Shown: positions 1-10,652 of the stretch, piece after piece | Position numbering within the stretch: position 1 is the first letter of the stretch | Layout of the letters: each line of letters starts with the position of its first letter | Source: Panicum virgatum | Taxonomy: Eukaryota; Streptophyta; Magnoliopsida; Poales; Poaceae | Length of the DNA stretch: 64,000 bases | NCBI RefSeq assembly: GCF_016808335.1 | Contig: NC_053137.1 | Coordinates: forward strand, 5,469,904 to 5,533,903 | Direction of reading: 5' to 3' | Notes under the pieces: generated by a model | Told to the model about the DNA's origin: nothing | What the model saw: only the letters and a program-made list of their open reading frames with translations | The model's database searches: none | Made by a program: the position numbers and the translations under genes

Positions 1-295
1 ATGACTCGTAGAGTAATGTGCAATCAAAACTAATTCACAATGGAAGCTAATTCGTCCTGTGGCTGCTAATTGGTCACAATGGAAGCAGTCTCATGCTAGT
101 AACAACCTAACACAACCACATGAAGCCTGATTGAAAATTGACTGTTGGACTACAATTCTACTGCCGAATTAAACCTCTGAAACGAACTCGTCACAAGCAG
201 AGTAGTATCGTATCATACTAGTAACGAACCCAAGACGATTGAATATGGAACGAGCACGACAGAAATGGGCAGGGAGGGATCAGCGCGGGGCTTAC

Positions 296-783
296 CACAT
301 GGATCCGCGGTACTTGAGGGTGTACGGCCCGGACTCGAGAGAGCGGTCGAAGTGGGAGTGGACCTTGTGCTTGCCCTTGCCGCTCTGGTCGAGGAGCGTG
401 AGCTCGAAGAGCGCGCGGACGTCGGTGCCCTCGGAGGCGAGGGCGATGAAGACGGAGACGTAGGCGGAGTTGTCCTCGGGGTTCTTCCCGTCGGGGTAGA
501 AGTAGACCGCCCACTGGAACCCGCCGACGGAAAAGGTCTCGCTGGCGATGTGCTTGCCCACGCCCATGCCCTTGGCGAGCGAGTAGCCCTGGATCACGAA
601 CCGGTGGGAGCCGTTGACGGTCTCCGTCACGGAGCGCGAGCTGGTCGGGGACGCCGACACGTCCCGCTGCGGGGCGGCCGCGGCGGTGGGGGGCTGCGCG
701 GCAGGAGGGGGCGCGTGCGCGTGCGCCGGGGGCGGGGGAGGGGGCGCGGGCGGCGGCGAGGCGTCGCCGGCGTCCTCGTCCAT
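296..783 (-). CDS. BTB/POZ and MATH domain protein (BPM type), exon 1 only
   Basis: BPM proteins are substrate adaptors of CUL3 ubiquitin ligases: the MATH domain binds the target and the BTB domain binds cullin 3. Only the N-terminal exon is in the window. From the ATG at 783-781 it encodes about 162 residues: a low-complexity Pro/Ala/His leader (residues 1-45), then a MATH domain from about residue 52, with the family-typical stretches [46 protein letters not shown] and [10 protein letters not shown]. The exon ends at 296 with a GTAAGC donor (295-290) that splits the Trp codon before the BTB part. Positions 1-295 are therefore intron 1, and the rest of the gene lies to the left of the window. 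An upstream in-frame ATG at 918 would add 45 residues without family similarity, so I chose 783. The GC-rich plus-strand ORFs over this exon are shadows. Confidence 0.85.
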
Positions 784-1142
784 GGCGGGCGCGGTAGGGT
801 TAGGGTTCGCGGGGGCAGGAGGAGGAGGCGGGGGATTGGGGAATTTGGCCTCGGTCCGTTTGCTGCGGTTGCGGGTGACGTGAGCGCGCGTGGCGAGGGT
901 GTGAACTGTGTGATGCACTGATGCGACGCTGGCGGGGAAGGCGAAGCTGCGAGCCGGCCGGTCGGCTCGGACTTGGTAGTTGCTCGGTCGGTCGGTCGGT
1001 CGGTCGGTTTCGTCGCGTCAACTGGCTAGGTCAATGCGACTATGTTCTGGTTCGCGTTCGAGTCTTCGAGATGTTCAGAGTGCGAAACCGATCGAGCCGC
1101 TCCGCATCAACGGCCGAGGAGCGCTTCTTCTCTGGTGAAAAT

Positions 1143-1487
1143 AGGCCATTTTTTCTCATCTCATAAAACCCGTAAACATAAAAAAAATATCACATCAAAT
1201 ATTTCGACACATGTATAGAGTACTAAATGAAGTCTATTTACAAAACCTTTTGTATGGATGGACTGTAAATCGCGAGACGAATCTAATGAGCCTATGCAAT
1301 CTATATTTTGCAACAGCGATGCTACAGTAACAATCCGCTAATTATGAATTAATCATGAATTAATTAGTATCATTAGATTCGTCTCGCGATTTACAACCGA
1401 AAAAAAATTATAAATAGATTTCATTTAGTACTTCAAATTAATAAGATTTTTTTTAAAAAAAAAATTACGTTTCAACTAAACAGGCCC
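1143..1487. mobile_element. Tourist-like MITE of a grass palindromic family, decayed 5' end
   Basis: About 345 bp with long inverted arms. The arm with GCGAGACGAATCTAATGA near 1271 is matched by its reverse complement TCATTAGATTCGTCTCGC near 1370. A TGCTACAGTAACAATCCGC motif lies between them, and the right end reads AAACAGGCCCTAA. Related elements in this window are at 32390, 34293 and 47781. The right end matches the family, but the left end (near AGGCC at 1143) is too diverged to prove a target duplication. Confidence 0.6.
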
Positions 1488-2352
1488 TAATCGAGCAAAC
1501 CAAGCACGCAATAATTCGGAGCAGCTGCCCCTACAATCTGTTTTTTTTTTTTTTTGCCTCCGCAAAACAACTGACTGCAGGAATCGTCCCTCACACCGCT
1601 GGAAGGAGAATTCCGCCCAATTCCGCGGACCGTTCCGCGGGTGTATGGTGTTAGATTACCCCTCCAAGTTTCCTGAAATTACAAGCCAAATGCCATCGTA
1701 TAAAAACACGGGTGCGGCGATCGGAGGTCGGCGGCACGCCAAGCGGCCGCGGCGCCGACGCCCCGGGTTCGGCCGCGCCTCGGCAGGCCGAGCCGCTGCC
1801 CCGACGAGCTCCGCACGTGCCCTCGGGCTCACCGTCGCCGGAGCTTGGACGCGTCGTCTCCGGAACTCGCCCTTGCGCCCCTGCTCCGCCAATTAATAGT
1901 TTAGCCAGTTTCAACGGGAGTTTTATAGAAGATTTTAAAACATTAAATATCATCACTTTTACTGATATTGTAAGGAGAAAAGAATAAAATTTTATAGGAT
2001 GGCGATGAGAAACTCGTATGGCACAGTTATCTAGTTCTCAGTCTAGGTAATTGTGTCCATGAAACTTCTACTAAAACTGGTCTTAGAGATAAAAACATTA
2101 TAATATGTTAGGAAACGATGCATTATGACTCATTAATTTTTAGTTAATCTTGTAATGTTAGAAAGTGGATGTGATCACCACATTCTATGCTAATTCAGCT
2201 ACCAACACAAGGTATTCCTCAGGGGCACATATATCATTATACGTTCAGTGCAGGCAATCAATCATTAAATAATCGGTTTATTCTACCAACAAATTCTCAG
2301 GACACCTAGATTTTCACAAAATCAATTTTCAAAAAAGAAACATAAAAATCAA
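1488..2352. other. Intergenic stretch, no gene recognised
   Basis: It contains a T run near 1540 and an isolated GC-rich block at about 1705-1895, open in several frames on both strands but with no motif, splice site or protein family I recognise. It could be a captured or dead exon. The remainder is AT-rich and featureless. Confidence 0.4.
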
Positions 2353-2362
2353 GGCCCTAGCT

Positions 2363-2934
2363 GCCAAGAAGTTCATGGCGCAGTGGCAAAGGCCACTGGC
2401 CGGGAGGCTCTTGCCCAGGGTTCAAACTCTAGGTGCGGCACCTTAAGGCTTCCTCCAACGGCGCCCTGGACAACGCCCCCCACCCTACGTAGGGGGGTTT
2501 TGGGGGGAGCGAGCAGTCCAACGGCTCCCCCCACAGCTCCCCCTACGTAGGGGGAGTGTTGAAACTCCCCCCACGTATAGAGGGAGTTGAAACTCACCCT
2601 ATATCTCTAATCACACCGTTTTTTCGCGATATTAATCCCGTTTGAACCCCGTAACACGATGATAATGTGTATTATGACAGTACAAATACTGTATGATTTT
2701 TTTTAAATTCAAAAACGTTAAATAAATAGTTAGTTAATGAGTGATAGTATATAGAGGAAATAGATATGGGGGAATGGTTGGAGAGAAGGAGTTATAGAGA
2801 GAGGAATCTTTTGGAGGGAGGTAGTAAAATATAGTAAATAGTACGTTTGGGAGGAGTTGGATGGGGGAATGGTTGGAGAAAGCCTAAGTTTCAGGAGTTT
2901 TCCTTTGATCGAGTATCTCTTTCAGAAAAAACAT
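2363..2934 (+). mobile_element. tRNA-derived SINE interrupted by a MITE
   Basis: The left part (2363-2446) has a Pol III A-box TGGCGCAGTGG near 2375 and a B-box GGTTCAAACTC near 2420, at tRNA-like spacing. The body resumes at 2888 after the MITE inserted at 2447-2884 and ends in an A-rich tail near 2925-2932. The 10-bp repeat GGCCCTAGCT lies at 2353-2362 and 2935-2944 and would be the target duplication. Without the MITE the SINE is about 130 bp. The reading is an inference from boxes, tail and flanking repeat; I do not know the family name. Confidence 0.5.
2447..2884. mobile_element. PIF/Harbinger (Tourist-type) MITE with TAA duplication
   Basis: The terminal inverted repeats are GGCTTCCTCCAAC at 2447 and its near reverse complement GTTGGAGAAAGCC ending at 2884 (12 of 13 match). 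They are flanked by TAA at 2444-2446 and 2885-2887, the 3-bp TWA signature of this superfamily. Inside is a perfect 20-bp palindrome CTCCCCCTACGTAGGGGGAG at 2537-2556, and GGGGGAATGGTTGGAGA occurs twice (near 2768 and 2863). It has no coding capacity. Confidence 0.75.
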
Positions 2935-2944
2935 GGCCCTAGCT

Positions 2945-3507
2945 TAATTTGGCGCGGCGCAATAGCTAGTCGCTAGATAGAATCTCTCGACTTTAATGTT
3001 CCGTTGTTTTTGGTTGGACATTGATTTGAACTGGGTCGTGCCGCCGCCGCCGGCTGCTGCTCGACTCCCGTCGATTCGACACTCGCTGCCGCGCCATCCC
3101 CCTGTTGCCACCGCCAACGCTCTGGGACACGAAGGACGGGATCGAGGACCTTCGCCACTTCATGCTTTTTCCCCAGATAACTCGCTTGACCATCACCCGT
3201 GTTTCAATTTAATCTATTTGTGGGGTTGTTGGGTGGACCTGGTATGCCTTGGCATACCTACCGAATCATTGACAATAATTCATGAAACATAATAACATAA
3301 TTAGATCTACTCTTCACTAGGACCATCTTGATGAAATGTCGGAGGAATTTTTTCTTTGATTTCTGTTGGATGCTTTTTCCCCTATGTTTTGTGAAAGAAC
3401 ATAAGTCTTTTCTTGTGGATGGAAATCACTTTTCCTCCTTTCCAAATACTTAAATCAGAAAATTTTTCTAAACATTTATTTATTTATTTATTCTACAAAA
3501 AATACTA
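2945..3507. other. Intergenic, one small GC-rich block
   Basis: A 250-bp GC-rich block at about 3000-3210 is open in a 98-codon frame but matches no family I know. The rest is AT-rich and runs into the Stowaway element. Confidence 0.35.
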
Positions 3508-3654
3508 CTTCCTTCGTTTCAAATTGTAGGTCGTTTTGATAAATCTAGATGCATAATTTTTGTCGTGCATCTGGACATAATATTTATCTAGATGCATAGT
3601 AAAATTTATGTATTTAAATTTATCAAAACGACCTACAATTTAAAACGGAACGAG
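3508..3654. mobile_element. Stowaway-type (Tc1/mariner) MITE
   Basis: This 147-bp palindromic element has long imperfect arms: AAATTGTAGGTCGTTTTGAT at 3521 mirrors ATCAAAACGACCTACAATTT ending at 3641. The ends are CTTCCTTCGTTT and AAACGGAACGAG, flanked by the TA dinucleotide (3506-3507 and 3655-3656), the Stowaway target site. It lies just upstream of the SEUSS-like gene's first exon. Confidence 0.8.
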
Positions 3655-3839
3655 TACGTTCCCAATGGACCCTATAATGATTAGATCAACCTCGGCTCGC
3701 TCGCTCGAACTCGGCTCATTGACAGCCCTCCCGACCCCCCGCTCAGGGCCTCAGGTTCGTATCTCCTCCCACGCTCAAAAAAAAAAAAAGGTTCGTATCT
3801 CCTCCCTCTGTTTCGTAAAGCTTTCCCTTCTCTCGGACT

Positions 3840-3940
3840 CTCTCCTCCCTTGCTCTTGCTTCCTTGGCGGCGACGACTGAGCGAGCGGCGGCGGTCCTGT
3901 CTTCGCCCAGCTCATTGCCGGCGATGAGCGCATCCTCCAG
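3840..3940 (+). other. Probable 5' UTR exon of the SEUSS-like gene
   Basis: A CT-rich then GC-rich leader ends CTCCAG with donor GTATGC at 3941. The matching acceptor is TAACAG ending at 5176, before the first coding exon. The transcription start is not visible and the left edge is approximate. An ATG at 3923 opens an upstream ORF that crosses the splice and stops after seven codons (TAG at 5181-5183). Confidence 0.5.
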
Positions 3941-5222
3941 GTATGCCCGCCCCTTCTCTTTCCTTCTGCTGTGCGAGACGGAGCACCCCAAACCCTAACA
4001 AAACTATTTGTATTCGGATCTGAATCCAGTTACCTACTAATTTCGATTTCGTTTGCAAGAATTTTCGGGTGTACATGTGTACACCCACGTTCTATGCTGG
4101 GTCAGTACACCCACGTTCTATGCTGGGTCCGCCCCTGGTGGTTCCCAGGAATGGAGTAAAGAAAAGCAACAACAACAAAAAAAAATCTTGTTTGGCGTCC
4201 ACCCCTGCACTGCTGCTGCGATTTGGGGGGAATTGCCAACCTACACATGTCCTACTCCCTGCCTCCCCAAGACCAAACTTCACTGCCATCAAATTCTAGC
4301 TCGTGCGATGTTGCTACCACCTCCTTTTGTGAGCTATTTGACACCCTAAACTCAAACACTGGCGCAAGGCCTCTTAAGGTAGCCGCTTAGGTTGTGCCAA
4401 GCCAAGGTACCTTGCTGCCTAGCAGCGTGCACTTTATAGCACTCTGATTTTAGTAGTCTTGGGGAGGTTAACAATATTCAATGAGAGATGTGCTCCATCT
4501 TGCTGCTGGAGAGTAGCTTTGATACATTGAAGAATATATCTCAAATATATGGATTTGGGGTAACAAAATGATTTCAAGGTGTATCTTGAAGTTGTATCAA
4601 GATTCCTCTTTTTTTTTCCTGCTTGCAGTTTGATCCTCTATACAATTGAAGATATATGATTGGTTTTGTTCTATTGGTGATACTCTGTTGCTTCGTTTAT
4701 CAGGATTCTTTAGCTCTTGCTGAAGATAGGCCATCATTATGCAGTTGCCTATAATTATTGTTTCTCCAACACTGTTGTACTAGGCTCATATCTGTGACGA
4801 GTTGAATGTGTCGTTTTGCTGATGTGGAGATGATCAGTTGGTACTGTTCATGTGATTTGTTGTTTGCATCTGGCATCTTCTCATGTCCCAGTTTTCTGTA
4901 TTTATGGGAAATATCTTGGCATCAATTGAATAATTGCAAATTTGTTTCTTTGGAAGATAAGGTTATGCCATCTCTAGTCCTAGACCCCTAGCAATGACAC
5001 TTGGTGTCTGTTGTTTGAACCTTTTATGACTTACGAACTGTGAGATTGATGGGCTGTTGGTACATCCTCTATTTGCTCATAAGAAAATTGATGATAAACT
5101 TCCATTGTCACTTGCATATTTTATTTATATTACATGACTAAGTTAATCTTCACTAATATGTACTCTCTCATAACAGATCGTAGCTGCAAGTATTTGAAGA
5201 TCTTTATTGGTGATTTCTAGTT

Positions 5223-5258
5223 ATGTTCCCTGCTTTTATCGGAGATTCTTTGAGGTGA
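5223..5258 (+). promoter_or_regulatory. Upstream ORF whose stop overlaps the main start codon
   Basis: The ATG at 5223 encodes 11 residues (MFPAFIGDSLR) and ends in TGA at 5256-5258, which shares its last base with the main ATG at 5258-5260 (TGATG). Ribosomes ending here could reinitiate at the main start. That such overlaps tune translation is known for other genes; that it happens here is inference. Confidence 0.5.
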
Positions 5259-8200
5259 TGCCGGATGCCAACTCATCATTCTCCGGAGGTGCTAAGTTGC
5301 AGCCAAGCACAAGCATGAATACAGATTCATTCATGCGTGTTCCAGCCTCCCCGATATCATTTTCATCAAATAACATCTCTGGCTCTTCAGTCATTGATGG
5401 TTCAATTGTGCAGCAAAGTCCACCCCAAGATCAGGTGCAAAAGCGGAGGTCTTCAAGTGTAACATCACATCCTACGATTGAGGCTGGTGGTGCATTGCAT
5501 CCTCAAAAGAAATCAAGAATTGATGTTAGGCAAGATGATATACTACAGCATCAGCTGATTCAGCAGCTGCTCCATGGTCAGAGTTCTTTGCATCTTCAGG
5601 GGCAACAGAATCCACAGCTTCAAGCTTTGATGCAGCAGCATAAACTGGCACAGATGCAGCAGCGGCAGCAGCAGCAGCAGTTGTTGCAACCGTTTGCTCA
5701 GATACAACAATCTCAAATTGGCATCCCTCGACAGCCTCAGCTTAGACCACCACTAGCACAGCCTGGAATGCAGCTAGCTGGGCCTATTAGGACTCCTGTC
5801 GACAGTGGGCTTTGTTCCCGCAGGCTATTGCAGTATTTGTATCACAAGCGTCATCGTCCAGAGGTACATTTCTGCATTGTATTCATTGATCATGAGATTA
5901 CAATATACAAGTCCTCAGAAGTACAATTAATACCTGCACTCTGTCTTGTAGAATAATCCCATAACATACTGGAGGAAGCTTGTTGAGGAATATTTTGCAC
6001 CACGAGCAAGAGAAAGATGGTGTGTGTCTTCTTATGAAAAGAGACCAAATGGTTCAGTTTCTACTCCACAAACAGCTCTGGTTAGTTAACAGTTTACACT
6101 TCACAGTAGCAAATTTACTTGCAATCATATCGATCTTGGTTTTGTGGTCTGTGTGCAGCGTCACTTTCTGTTTTATTTCAAAACAACATTGATTAGCATC
6201 TTCTTAAACCTCTACTTGGATCTTTAAACACAACATTTTATTTATCATTTATCAAGTTCTGTTAATGGCAGCTGAATAGAGTTGGTAGGTATAGCTTTTG
6301 GTAGTAAAGAGCTTTCTTGTTGCAGTACCTAAATAGAAAAGGCTGATTCTTTTTGCTCCTTCACATTTACAGTTAATGTGGGGGAATCCTTATGACCCCT
6401 TCTTTTTTATTTTATTCTCTCTTCTTAATCAAATGAAACACAGCTCTCCTGCGTTTTCGAGAAAAAAAATGTGAGGGAGAATATTCCTTGATTTTTTTTA
6501 AATTACAAAATGCGATGTATATATTCATAAACACTTCATACAATCCTATTTTATCCATTACAGGATTCATGGCGGTGTGACATTTGCAATACACATGGTG
6601 GGAAAGGATATGGTTTGTAATATCTGTCAACTCTGGCAAACTATATTCCTGATGCTTTTCTTTGTATTCGAATTTTGGTTTCCTTGGTTCCTCTTTGAAA
6701 GATGATTGATCTCTTGGTAGCCAAACTCAACACTTTCCATAAGTATCTTGTGGTAGACAAAACGGTGTACGGTTTCGGACCAGAACAAAGATGCAAGTAT
6801 GTGTATTACAAATTGTTATAATACATCATGCATAGGCATCAAGATTTGTTAATAGTTATCTATGAATATATATACTGAGTGGTCAAAATCATGCATGCAT
6901 TTGATATGCGAATGACTGATCAGCCACAAAAGAAGAACATTTAAAATAGCATGGTGACATTGCATTGCTGTGTACCTTTTCACATTGAATCTGTGGTAAA
7001 GCAAGATTAAATTTGTGTTATCTACTTTTCATCTGTGCACTACGCAAGTGCTGTGGCCATTATATAGATGCACAGCTTACATCTGTTGTTCAAGTAGCTT
7101 TCTGATTTGGTACTTGTAATACGAGCAGCATCTCTTACCCAGTTATCCTTTTTATATCTGATCCCATCTTACAGAGGCTACATATGAAGTGCTTCCTAGA
7201 CTGTGTCAAATCAGATTTGATCATGGCGTTATAGATGAATACCTATTCCTTGACATGCCCAATGAGTTCCGGTTGCCTAATGGATTAATGCTGCTGGAGC
7301 ATAAAAAAGTTGTTCAAAAGAGTGCCTATGAGCATCTACATGTTACACACGAGGGGCATCTGAGAATCATTTTCACTCCAGAATTAAAGGTATGCTTCGC
7401 GGAGTAGCTCGCTCACATATTTGAAATTTGTGTAATGTATCATTTGTAAGCATAGAAATAATCCCAAAAAGGGGCAATAATCATTCTTATCAGCTTATTG
7501 CCTGTGAATTATGTAGATAATGTCCTGGGAGTTCTGTTCACGACGACATGAAGAGTATATCACCCGCAGGGTTCTGGCACCACAGGTGGAGTTTGTAGAC
7601 CAGCACACTCTTCCACTTTAATTTGGCTGCAAAATTGTTAATTTAAGATTTAATCCTGCATAAATAAACAGTAATATAGTTTTTCTAGGGCATAACAATT
7701 TAGTTATTGCTCAGCAACCTAGGTCTTAGGTGATGAATCATAAATGATGCGGCATAAATCTTATTATTACTACATGGCAACTTTGTTGGATCCTTCAGAA
7801 TTGGTGAAAACATGCCTGTTTCCATCACAGCTCTTCCACAAACTATTTTGGCGATTTTTCATTTCTCATTGATGTAATGGAGTTCAAAACTTCTTCAAAA
7901 AACCCCAGATAGGATCAAACCTTTTTAATCCATTCTCATGGCATTTTTCTTATATGTACTCTGAGGGCATTCCCTAAGTGCATACCTATGTTTTACTTAT
8001 AGTTACACTTTTTAATCCATTCTCATGGCATTTTTCTTATATGTACTCTGAGGGCATTCCCTAAGTGCATAATTATGTTTTACTTAAGTGTAACTATCAT
8101 TGATGACTATGATATCTTAAATTTTACACACGATTCTGCCTTTCAGGTCAATAATCTGCTACAAGTTGCCCAGAGATACCAAGCTGCTGCCAGTGGAAGT

Positions 8201-10362
8201 GGTCCTGCAAGGGTTTCAAATGATGAAGCACAAACCATTTGCAATATGTTAGTGAATAGACTATGCTCCACAGCTGTATTGTTCATTATATAGAGATTTT
8301 TTGCCATGATAAATTTAAAAACCTGCATCTCATAGCAATCATGTTTTTTTTAACAAAAAAAATCTTACTAAAGCAATAATAATTTTTCTCTCGTTCTATT
8401 AGGTTTGTGACTGCATCGCGGCAACTAGCGAAGAATCTGGAGCATCACACCTTGAATGAACATGGTCTTTCTAAACGATATGTTCGCTGCCTACAGGTAA
8501 TTAGACTGTTCCCGTCACATTATATACTTCTCCAATATTATCCCATAAATCCTGCCTAGATTTTAGTACAATGTAATTATCTGCCTGCCCATCCTATTGT
8601 TCTGTACGTTCATATGCATCAAGAACACTGATGATCATCTGTTGTTTTCAGATATCTGAGGTGGTGAATCATATGAAGGACTTGATTGAGTTCACTAACA
8701 AGAACAATCTTGGCCCTATAGGTATGATCATGCACATTTACCTATCATTATCTTCTGTTTATACCTATCACTGTTTTCAGTCTATACCTATCATTGTCCT
8801 CAGCTTATACCCAGTTGTTAATTGTTAGCTGTAAAGGGCGTACCCAGTGCCGTAGGCTTCCCGCACTGTGCGGAGTCTGGGGAAGGGTTGTTTTTAAGCC
8901 CCAAGCCTTACCCACACAAATGTGCAGAGGCTGGGGCTCGAACCCGGGACCTTCCGGTTACAGACGGTAGGCTCTACCGCTGCACCAGGCCCGCCCTTCT
9001 GTTAATTGTTAGCTGTGGCTGAATATTTTTTTTCTAAAGTAGGTTGTGACCGATGTTTTGCTCATTGTTTCTATGAAGATACATCTTTAGAAAAGTTAAT
9101 AGCTAGTCCAAGTTCTTTGTATAAGCAAACTGTAGAGCTCTTGAAACGACAGTTGAACCATAAAGGGACAAACCCAGTCGGTGCTAACCTGGTCAACTCA
9201 GTTGTTTCCGGACCTAATGAAGTGGAATATTATAAGTTATTTCCTTTTTTCCCTTCTGTCAACAGCAAAACATTTAACTATATGACAACAGTGGCAAAAC
9301 AGTAGATTATCAGAATGCTAACATTTTGGTATAAGTAGCAGTTCCGACTTACCCCATCAACCTTTAGTGTCATTTTAATGTGCTCTGTGTTCATATGCAG
9401 AGGGCCTGAAGAATTATCCGAAACCAAATGTACCAAAGCTTCCAGGACAGAATACGCAAGAGGCAAAACACATAATGGCTGCTGCTGGCCTTCCCAATGA
9501 CCAGAACACCACCAAAGTCATGGGCCTCAAACAAGAAATAGGCGCTCATGTGGACAATGGATCTTCTGGTGTTGGAGCTGTCGGTAACAGTACTCCACAG
9601 AATGCTACAGCACTAAACAGTTACCAGAATATACTCAGAAGCTCCAGTGCAAATCAGAGCCTGCTACAGCAGGAGGCATCGAGTGTCTTCAAAGGTTCTG
9701 CAGCAATGCACGGCATACAGCTGGAAGCATCTAGATCATTCCATGCACCTAACCAAGCGCACCTTGCACAATTCCAACGTTCTGCGTCATTTCCGCATCC
9801 AATGCCCCAGCATAACAATCTTCAGGGCATGGGAATGCAAAATAATCTCCAGGGCTTGGGAATGCAAAGCAATCTTCAGGGCTTGGGAATGCAAAATAAT
9901 CTCCAGGGTGTGAACCCACAATACCAGCAGCATGTTTTGAATCAGCTGCTTCAAGAAGTTAAGAACACTAACAACCACGCTTTGGTGCAGCAACCACCTC
10001 CAGCCAACCCTAATGTAAACAGTGGTCTTGCACCTGGAGCTGCTAACACCAACAGTGCTGCTACTGGAGAGCAGACTCAGCATATCAATAACAGCACCCT
10101 AAAGGGTGCAGCTACAATCGGCACCGGGCCGAGCAATGTGATCAACAACAGCACAGCCAGCATCGTCCCCAGCAGAAGTAACAGTTTCAAGTCGGTAAGC
10201 AGCAACCCAGCTGCTGCTACTGGAGGCAGCAATGCTGCGACTTCCAAGGCTGAGCCCTTCCATGAATTAGATGATCTCGACCATCTCATTTCCAATGAAC
10301 TGGCAGAAAGCGGGCTGTTCATGGCGGACCAAGGTGGCAGCGGCTTTTCGTGGAACATGTGA
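5258..10362 (+). CDS. SLK: SEUSS-like transcriptional co-regulator (LIM-domain-binding family)
   Basis: SEUSS/SLK proteins are nuclear adaptor co-repressors that pair with LEUNIG-type proteins to control floral and meristem genes. Nine coding exons join in frame: 5258-5863, 5952-6080, 6564-6612, 7175-7389, 7517-7585, 8147-8247, 8403-8496, 8652-8721, 9401-10362 (2295 nt, 764 aa). Residues 1-180 are Ser-rich then Gln-rich (QQRQQQQQLLQPF) with a PQKKSRID basic patch. The LIM-binding domain spans about 184-400 (SRRLLQYLYHKRHRP, ITYWRKLVEEYF, GHLRIIFTPELK, MSWEFCSRRHEE), followed by GLSKRYVRCLQISEVVNHMK and an Asn/Gln-rich tail ending in an acidic HELDDLDHLISNEL. An in-frame TGA at 5195-5197 makes 5258 the first usable ATG, so the protein lacks the longer N-terminus of Arabidopsis SLK2. 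Introns contain an 87-bp tandem repeat and a SINE. It looks intact. Confidence 0.93.
7921..8093. repeat. Tandem duplication, 87-bp unit, two copies
   Basis: CTTTTTAATCCATTCTCATG begins at 7921 and again at 8008, and the copies stay nearly identical to about 8093. It lies in the SEUSS-like intron just upstream of the exon at 8147, without touching splice signals. Confidence 0.85.
8833..8999 (-). mobile_element. tRNA-derived SINE in an intron
   Basis: Read on the minus strand it starts GAAGGGCGGGCC and has an A-box-like TGGTGCAGCGGTAGAGCC and a B-box GGTTCGAGCCC, the Pol III promoter of a tRNA-derived SINE. It is bounded by a perfect 17-bp target duplication, TGTTAATTGTTAGCTGT, at 8816-8832 and 9000-9016. 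It sits antisense in the last intron of the SEUSS-like gene. I recognise the sequence as a widespread grass repeat but do not assign a family name. Confidence 0.85.
9824..9931 (+). repeat. Four 27-bp in-frame repeats in the SEUSS-like gene
   Basis: Four consecutive 9-residue units read NNLQGMGMQ, NNLQGLGMQ, SNLQGLGMQ and NNLQGVNPQ in the C-terminal Gln-rich region. The copies differ by few bases, so the array probably expanded recently and may vary in copy number between accessions. Confidence 0.9.
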
Positions 10363-10652
10363 CAAGAGTACATAGACGTCTCACTATGTGAGCTTCACTG
10401 TAAGCGATGAGCAATATCCTGCTTGGACGCTAGTGTGGAAGTTAGAGAGTGGTGATGGAAAGTTGCCTTCTTTTACTTATATATTTTAGTTTTTTTAATT
10501 ACCGTTTCGGACTGTTGTGAGTTGTGACCGTGCTCAGATGTAACTTCAGATGTCACTGGATCTGTTGTGGGGATGTGAGAGCAGTAACCAGTAGTTATTG
10601 GTATATATCGTTGTCGTGCAGTCAAATGTATTGCCGTGATTGTCTCATCATC

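Noticed and set aside
265..921. 218-codon plus-strand frame opposite the BPM exon
   Set aside because: Low-complexity Gly/Arg/Val sequence antisense to a clear MATH-domain exon; a shadow of GC-rich coding DNA.
4060..4145. Possible hAT end (TCCGCCCCTGG) with a 26-bp tandem repeat
   Set aside because: One end only; I found no partner terminus or 8-bp duplication, so I do not call an element.
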